NCBI GenBank assembly: GCA_019671135.1
Contig: JAHRHY010000004.1
Location: 1,798,001 to 1,862,000 of the forward strand
From: Linnemannia hyalina
Taxonomy: Eukaryota > Mortierellomycota > Mortierellomycetes > Mortierellales > Mortierellaceae
Reading direction: 5' to 3'
Length of the DNA: 64,000 nt
In this document: piece after piece, positions 57,750-64,000 of the stretch
Numbering within the stretch: position 1 is the first letter of the stretch
Layout: each line of letters opens with the position of its first letter
The notes under the pieces: model-generated
Told to the model about the DNA's origin: nothing
What the model saw: the letters and a program-made list of their open reading frames with translations, nothing else
Database searches by the model: none
Translations under genes and position numbers: made by a program

Positions 57750-60598
57750 ATGCCTCTCGCACGCTGGGCCTTCAACATTCGCCAACCCCTCCTCCTCGAG
57801 AACGTCGAGCCCCTGGTCACCCGGCTCACAGACGACGACAGCGACAGCAGCGATTCTTCCTCTAGGCGACCGCCTAACATCGTCCCTGTCTCGAACCTGC
57901 TCAACTTCCTTCCGAAATCCGAGGCGGACTCGCTCCTTCAATTACGGTTAGAGGACGACATGCGCCGTGCCCTGGTCGGCCGACTCATGATCCACGCCTT
58001 CTTCACCGCACACCACAACTGCCAATGGGAGAATATTGTCTTTGACCACACCGATAGTACCAAGCCTGTCCTGGTATGCTATGCAACAACACCGAAAAGA
58101 AAGAGGAGAAAATGAAGAAAACGGACACATCGATACCATATCATCCGTCCCCACATGCCCTTCCAATTTTTTTAGTGTTTGTTTGCACTATGCACCATGC
58201 ACTCACTATGCATCTCTATGTGTGTTCTCTGTTGTTTACTCCTCATCTTTCCTCTTCCTCTTTTCATCCTTTTTTTCTCTCTCCCTGTTCCATGTGTCGT
58301 GTGTATTTTTGTTTGTTACATCCAACATGATTTTCTTTTCTGGATGTTGTTTTTATTTCAAGGAACTCAATTGAAAACACATAACACTATACAATACCAA
58401 TACGAGAAACGTCAATGCGATACAGAGAAAAGAGACAGAGAGAGAGAGAGGGGGAAAGATGGAACAATACAGCTTTCAACTTTATTTCTGCACATGGTTG
58501 GCATGGGTGGTGGTGTTGACCATCCGCGCGCGTGTACCACGCCTTATTTTGGACGGGTCCCTCATTCCCATTCCCATCCGTTGGCCAAAAAAAAAAGACT
58601 CAATTGCACACACACACTCTCTCTCTTTCGAACAGAATTCCGTTGTCTCTTCTTTCACTTTTCTTTTTCTTTTACATGCACCCATTGCTTTGTCTTTTCT
58701 CCTCCTTTCATCCCCTTCCTTACTTGTCCTTCCTATTCACCCTCTTCTCTCTACCTTCGACATCCTTTCTTCGTCTCCATGTCCCGCCTCCTTACGCTAA
58801 CGCGTCCCTGGATCATCTTTTCGTTTTCACGTCTTCTAACACCCGACATTCCCGTTCTGTTTAACCAATGCCCATTGTGTAAACTAGGTATCGCCAGAAC
58901 ACTTGAAGTCGGTCAGCTACAATATCTCGCATTACGGCGATTGGGTCATCCTTGTCGGCAACACCGATCTGTCCTGCGATAGTCCTGTCCGCCTCGGTGT
59001 CGATGTCATGGACTTTCAGGAGCAAGTCTCAGGGGACTCCTTTGAATCCTTCTCGGCATGCTTTCAACACCAGGTAAGAAATGGTTATCATAAACACATG
59101 GATGGGTTTGACCAGAAGTATGAGAATGAAGTGAGTACGGCGTGATGAGGGCGACAAGAAACGCAAGGGCCATTGATACTGTTGCAGTGGGGTTTGTTGA
59201 CGCGATAGATGTCTGGATCTAAGATTTAGATGTCGATTTCGTGGGACAGAAGGGTTTTCTGGCTTCGACACAGTGATTCCCATTGACTTTGCCCAGTGCA
59301 CATCTCCGAACCCCATACTTTACCCTAATTGGTGTTAGATCCGTTTTTTTTTTCTTTTTTTTTTACTCATTGTCTCCTTTGCTGGCTCAGACCAGGGTCC
59401 TTTTCACATTCGCACTATGAAGCTGTGCCTTTACGTTTTTACGCTCTGGACTCGCGTTTCATTGTGAATCTGAGCAGTGTAAAAATAACTCTTTGACCAT
59501 GGGGATGGGGGTGCGCATTTGTTTTCACTGTTACCCACACTTGTACTATCTTCAGCTTCGTCTTCTCCTGGGCCACTTGGAATATTCGCACCTCTCTCTC
59601 TGAACTCTGTCGTCATTTCATGTTGTTGTTTAATACTGCATCGTTGGGCACAAAAAAAAACGAGAGCCCCCGGTTCCATTCAATTTCGTCACTTTGTATT
59701 TTTTTGTTGTTGTGTAACCTTTCATTTCGTCGCATGAATTGGGAAGAGAGGACTGACAGGCATCTGTTCAGTTCAGAAGGGCTTTGGATGACGATGGTGA
59801 GGGAATGACGACAACACACAGGACCTTCCTCCTTCTCTCCTTGCACGCCCCGACTCTCATTCTCAAGTACCCTTTCTCATCTCTATCTTTATCTCTGCTG
59901 CCCTCTATCTCACCATAATATTAATAGTTCACGCCGAATGAAATCACGTTTATGGTCAAGGCCTCACCGCCCGATTGTGCTTCTGTCGACGCACAGCTCA
60001 AGCGGTTCTATCGGGTATGGTGCCTGAAGGAGTCTATCGTCAAGGCACTCGATTTTAACTCGGACTTTGATCTCAAGTCTATCGAGTTTACGATTCAGGA
60101 CGAGGAGGAGACTGAAAAGGTAAACTTTTTTTTTTGGCTTTTGCCATATGTCTTTCGATCCTTCCATATTTCCGTACCTCTTTGCGTCGATGAGTCTCCA
60201 TTGACTGAACAAACCTCCTAGCCGCCCAATTGCAAATTGCACCCTTATTAATGAACGTTTCTCCCCTTTACATCCTTCCTTCCTTACTTACCTACCTATT
60301 CTCCCACTCACCCATTCACTCCACCGCACAATAGCCAATCCTAACAACAGTCATTGGCGTCCACGAGCCAAAACCAGAAGCGCTCTCAGAAGAAGGCTGG
60401 TCCTTTGAAGAAGCACTCCTGGACTCGGACCACTGCTACGCGATCGCAGCCCAGACCGAGACAGAAGATGGAGGGTCCTCTCCGGTGGTCTTGGACGGGT
60501 CAGAAATACGGAGGTTCGACTGGAAGGAGCTTCTTAAAGATGCTGTTCCTTACCCTGTGCATTCTTCTGCCTGGGCCTGTAACCATCAACAGGCTTGA
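57750..60598 (+). CDS. 4'-phosphopantetheinyl transferase (Lys5/Sfp type)
   Basis: Transfers the phosphopantetheine arm of CoA to carrier domains, such as those of aminoadipate reductase (lysine synthesis), polyketide and peptide synthetases or mitochondrial ACP. Exons 57750-58073, 58888-59073, 59928-60119, 60335-60598; 321 aa. Key motifs: SVSYNISHYGDWVIL, LGVDVMD (Mg-binding, about 145) and RVWCLKESIVKALD (about 200), which together define the family, plus the N-terminal FLPKSEADSLLQLRLEDDMRRALVG (first half). The start gives MPLARWAFNIRQPL, and the leader upstream is CT- and CA-rich. Introns 1 and 2 are 814 and 854 nt, about eight times the usual length here. The substrate range cannot be read from sequence. 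Confidence 0.92.
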
Positions 60599-60973
60599 GG
60601 TTACTACTATATGAACAAAGCCCAAAATGAACAAGAAAAAGATAAAAAAAACAACTATCCTTTGCCCCTCCTCCCTCTTCCCTTTGAGTGTCTTCGGCAG
60701 TGAAAACAAACGGTATACAGTCATCCCTGGTCGGACAGACTGTATCATTTCTCACATTGTCTGACACATTCTCCACCCTCTCATACAAAATAATAGAAAA
60801 TGCAGTTTTCTTTTTCAATGATTTAACCAATTGGCCAATTAGATAATGTGTATTAAAGTGGGTAAAATTTGTTCTTGTTCTGTGTCTCGGTCACTCGTCT
60901 CAATCGATTTCTCGATTCCTCTGAAAAGGTCTCCTCCTGTGCCCTTCAACCCCTCAATCCTTCGCTCCATCCT
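60599..60973. other. convergent 3' region
   Basis: 3' sequences of the transferase and the GNAT gene; AT-rich around 60790-60870 (AAATAATAGAAAATG, AATTAGATAATGTG). No gene seen. Confidence 0.45.
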
Positions 60974-61846
60974 TCAATCGTGCTTCTGGGCCTCAGCTTG
61001 AGCCTTGGCCAAGTTCCGCCCCCAATCCTTAATACTCATCTCCAACAAAACCCGCTCCCCCATCCACTCAGGCATCCGATCTACCTGAGCAAACCCAAAC
61101 TTGTGGAACAACCTCAAAGCAGGCACCTGATGGCCTTGCAACCTGACCCTCACAACCTGAACCTTCTCCTTCTTGGCCGACTCGGAAATCGCTTCCATGA
61201 GAGTCTTGAGGAGGAGAGTTCCTGCGCCACGCCGTTGGTCGTCAACGTTGACAGCCCAGTTGGTAATGGTTGCTTCGTTCTTGGAGCGGTCGACGACAGC
61301 GCCGATGCAGCCGATGACCCGGCTGGATTTCTCGAGGACAAAGAATTTGTTGTCCTTTCCTGCCAGTGATCCGCCCATCACTACGACATCCTCATCTTTC
61401 TCCGATGTTGCTGTTGTTGTTGTTGTTGTTGTTGACTCTGCGACGGCACGCTTCTTGACTCCTCCTGCCAAACTCGAACCAGCACCCTTCTCATCCTGCA
61501 AACGATCCTGATCTCCAAAATACTCCAACCTCCCCACACCCAAGTGTCCAGGTGCAGTAGTAGAAGCCTCATAAAGCAACGTCAAAAACAACACCCCTTG
61601 CGCAACAAGAACCGCACCCGCCATAACCGTCAGGATCTCGAGGTAGCTGTCTAGAGTGGTTTGACGGTACTTGAAGATCCCTGTGGCGATGGCTGTCCAG
61701 AGAAGGAGGGCGATAGGTCGTAGTTTGACAAAGTGGAACAGCGGGGTGACGGTTTTCATGTGGGAGTCAAAGACTAGTTGGGCGACGCCGGGGCGGTTCT
61801 GGGAGGTCAAGGGTTGGACCTTGAGGGATGTTGACAACGACGACAT
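60974..61846 (-). CDS. membrane GNAT N-acetyltransferase
   Basis: Single-exon protein of 290 aa. Two hydrophobic segments near the N-terminus (PIALLLWTAIATGIF, about 47-62, and ILTVMAGAVLVAQGVLFLTL, about 72-92) precede the GNAT fold, the layout of NAT8-like membrane acetyltransferases. GNAT features: FFVLEKSSRVIGCIGAVVD, ATITNWAVNVDDQRRGAG with the acetyl-CoA loop QRRGAGTLLLKTLMEA, and LRLFHKFGFAQVDRM at the end. A disordered Thr-rich insert (about 125-150) is in the middle. The frame stays open upstream to 62350, but that part translates a CT-rich leader (runs of Phe, Leu, Ser), so I start at ATG 61846 (MSSLSTSLKVQP). The substrate is unknown. Confidence 0.85.
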   Translation of the reverse strand: MSSLSTSLKVQPLTSQNRPGVAQLVFDSHMKTVTPLFHFVKLRPIALLLWTAIATGIFKYRQTTLDSYLEILTVMAGAVLVAQGVLFLTLLYEASTTAPGHLGVGRLEYFGDQDRLQDEKGAGSSLAGGVKKRAVAESTTTTTTTATSEKDEDVVVMGGSLAGKDNKFFVLEKSSRVIGCIGAVVDRSKNEATITNWAVNVDDQRRGAGTLLLKTLMEAISESAKKEKVQVVRVRLQGHQVPALRLFHKFGFAQVDRMPEWMGERVLLEMSIKDWGRNLAKAQAEAQKHD

Positions 61847-62365
61847 CCTGGAAAATTGATGGTGGGTAGGTGGTGAATGTGCTGGTGATGAAGGAAAAAA
61901 AAAAGAAAGTGAGAGAGAGAGAGAGATGAGATGAGATGAGAAGAGAGGAAAGAAGGTCGACTGGGGCGTAAGGTTTGAGGCGTGAGAGGAAAAAAAAAAG
62001 AACGATCGTGGGCAAAAGGGCCGACTCTTCTTTTTATTGGGCACGCTACTTTGCCGACCAATTAGATATTCGTAAATGGTGCGACGAAGAAAGGTTCTGT
62101 TGAAGAAGAACGCTCTCAAGACAAGTCGACCTGTCAACAATACAGCTCCCTGAAGAGAAAAGAAGACCCAGGAACAAAAGATGAGGGCCAAGAAGACTCC
62201 AAGGGATGACAAACAAGAAAAGAGAAACATTGGCGCCTTTATTAGGGAAAGAAATGAGGAATCGAAAAGCACCTTATGGTATGAGGGAAAAAGCAAAGCG
62301 CGAAATATTATGAACGAAGCAAACAAACAACAGTAAAACAACAACAACACGGCGCATTAAAGCAC
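61847..62365. other. leader/promoter of the GNAT gene
   Basis: GA-rich on the plus strand (61900-61950) with GATGAGATGAGATGAG repeats at about 61925. The minus-strand frame through here is open but has the composition of a pyrimidine tract, so I treat it as noncoding. Confidence 0.45.
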
Positions 62366-64000
62366 TCAGGACCAGACCTAATTATGCGCGAAAAAAAACA
62401 TTGCGAAAAGTAACACGTTAGCATACATCAAGAAGAACCAAACGAACAATCATATCAACGATAAAAAAATATATTAATGAACCTACCTTCAGGGTGGTGT
62501 CCCAGGACCCGGTGCACATGGCCATGCCATCGCTGGCAACGCCCAAACAACTGACGCGGTTCTCGTGACCCATCAAGACACCAACACGATCTGATCGCAG
62601 AGTGTCCCACACGTTGCAGTTGTAATCGTCGTATCCAGCAAACATCAATCGACCTGAAATCGAAAACGCCACCGACGTGATACCGCACAGAATGTTGTCG
62701 TGTGTGTAAATGTTCATCTCGCGATCTGCCCGGAGATCAAACAGGCGACACGATGCATCGTCCGAACCCGTACCAAACGCATCGCCGTTAGGGAAGAACC
62801 TAGTTATTGTCCGTAAGAGAACCCATTTTCCTCGTGTTAGTAACACACTCGGAAGGTTCAGCAGCGATATTTACGGAATCCAAGAACAGTAACAATATAC
62901 AAAGAACAGGCGAGGCCGGACCAGACAAGACCAGACCAGGCCAGAGGCACTGGGACTTACTGCACGGCGTTGATGTCGGATTCGTGTCCCGTAAATGTTT
63001 GAACACAACGTCCCGATCGAATGTCCCAGACCTTGGCCGTCGAATCGCATGCACCAGAAACGAAGAGGCGTTGGTCGGGAGATATCGATAAGCTAGAAAA
63101 AAAACCAGGGGCGGGACGATGAGTACAAGATAATTTAGAGCCTCCTTGACCCCCTTAGAAAAAAAAAGTGTGGAGAGCGAGAAGGAGAATGCAAGAGAGA
63201 AGGAGGGAAAAGATGGCGAGATCGGCGCACTGAAGAAGAAGGCAAGCGAGGAGGAAGAGGGGGACGAAAAAGAGGAAGGTGAGGGAAGTACAGAGAACGA
63301 AGTAGTGGAGTGAAAAGTTTACCTCATGACGTCGCCTGTATGGTCGTTGAACTCCATGGTCTTCATGCCCGCGTCTACATCCCACAGCATACAGCTCATA
63401 TCTCCACTGGATGTCAAGATCTGACGATCGTTCAAGAAGCGACAGCAGGACAGATAACCAGAGTGTGCGCTGAGTTCACGCGCCACCTTGACGGAACCTT
63501 CTCTCGTTCGGAGATTGTAGATGGAGCACATGTTGTCGAGTCCTCCGCAGGCGACCAAGTTGCCGGTCGGTGCGTAAGCACATGTCATGACCCAGGACGA
63601 CCGCAGAGGGATGGCATACACCTTGTTGGTTGTGTAGGCATCCCAGACAATCAGCTTGCCGTCCTGTGAAGCCGAAACGAGGTGCTTTTTGTCGGAAGCC
63701 CAGTTCATTGCATAAATCTTGGCCAAGTGGCCCTTGAGCACACGACGAATGCGGATGTTGATGCGCGTCAAGGGTTCCAGCTCTTGTGACATGACCTTTA
63801 CTATTGTCCATAAAAAGGTGAAACGTCGAATACATGAGGAAAAAGAGTGAGCACACGCGAAAGAGTTTGTTGCTCGTCGTTACTTGTCGTTCCGGAAGCA
63901 ATTGGAGAGTCTTCATTGTCGGTGAAGGGAGGGTTTGAGTGTGGTATAACATTCATTGGAGGATGAGGCGCGATTGGAGCAATGGTCGAGAGGAGGAGGA
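62366..64000 (-). CDS. heterotrimeric G-protein beta subunit (5' end outside or unresolved)
   Basis: WD40 beta subunit that pairs with a G-gamma and carries pheromone or nutrient signals. Exons: 62366-62377 (V-W-S-stop), 62487-62799, 62961-63092, 63323-63800, plus an unresolved upstream part. Near-invariant motifs: [66 protein letters not shown], and [18 protein letters not shown]. From the ATG at 63792 ([12 protein letters not shown]) the frame gives 308 aa. Other G-beta proteins have about 40 more N-terminal residues forming the coiled coil that holds G-gamma. Upstream there is a frame at about 63840-63990 that could be spliced on (SPIASGTT or TLQLLPERQ, depending on phase), but it is not obviously coiled coil. 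The true first exon may lie beyond the window. Confidence 0.9.

Noticed and set aside
61847..62350. In-frame N-terminal extension of the GNAT protein (another 168 codons, signal-like hydrophobic start)
   Set aside because: The translation is runs of Phe, Leu, Ser and Pro from a pyrimidine-rich leader, and the family starts near MSSLSTSLKVQP.

Overview
The window is nuclear DNA of a filamentous, early-diverging fungus. Genes sit on both strands and are cut by many short spliceosomal introns (mostly 60-240 nt, GTAAGT-type donors, TAG/CAG acceptors). Intergenic DNA is full of polypurine and polypyrimidine tracts, and most proteins carry low-complexity Q/S/T/N extensions. The gene set (PGAP1/BST1, CWF19L1, NUDCD1, PIAS/Siz, Crh-type GH16, DPP5, MND1, fungal G-beta) and the style of the introns and low-complexity regions fit Mucoromycota best, most likely Mortierellaceae. 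That placement is inference, not something the sequence proves.

Layout. 1-158 holds the 3' end of a lysine-rich protein. 933-8744 carries two plus-strand genes: the GPI inositol-deacylase (PGAP1/BST1) and a CWF19L1/Drn1-like protein with four inserted zinc knuckles. 9132-16409 carries two minus-strand genes: a coiled-coil protein with a C-terminal membrane anchor, and a NUDCD1-like CS-domain protein. 18.8-22.4 kb is a PIAS/Siz SUMO E3 ligase (+). 22.6-27.1 kb holds a Crh-like GH16 protein with a degenerate catalytic motif and a DUF676 (Lpl1-type) lipase, both minus. A tRNA-Asp(GTC) lies at 27751-27822 (-).

27.8-32.9 kb looks accessory: a Q-rich pseudogene with two in-frame stops, then a nearly perfect 3-kb inverted repeat whose arms each carry the same 114-residue secreted cysteine protein, transcribed outward. 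Conserved genes resume at 32.9 kb: a RING-H2 ubiquitin ligase (RNF126/115 type), a DCAF11 WD40 protein and a Yrb2/RanBP3 protein with FG repeats (all minus), then a secreted dipeptidyl peptidase V (+), a large leucine-rich-repeat protein with a myristoylation-type N-terminus (-), an SLC25 mitochondrial carrier (+), meiotic MND1 (-), a 4'-phosphopantetheinyl transferase (+), a membrane GNAT acetyltransferase (-) and, running off the right edge, a G-protein beta subunit (-).

The genes form no operon or cluster. Themes recur: protein modification by ubiquitin and SUMO (RNF126-like, DCAF11, PIAS), GPI-anchor and cell-wall handling (PGAP1, GH16), RNA and nuclear traffic (CWF19L1, Yrb2). The strongest candidate for something undescribed is the palindromic pair of secreted-protein genes. 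Secondary leads are the GH16 pseudoenzyme, the zinc-knuckle CWF19L1, a cluster of candidate GC-AG introns and a diverged dispersed element present at 16.9 and 50.1 kb.
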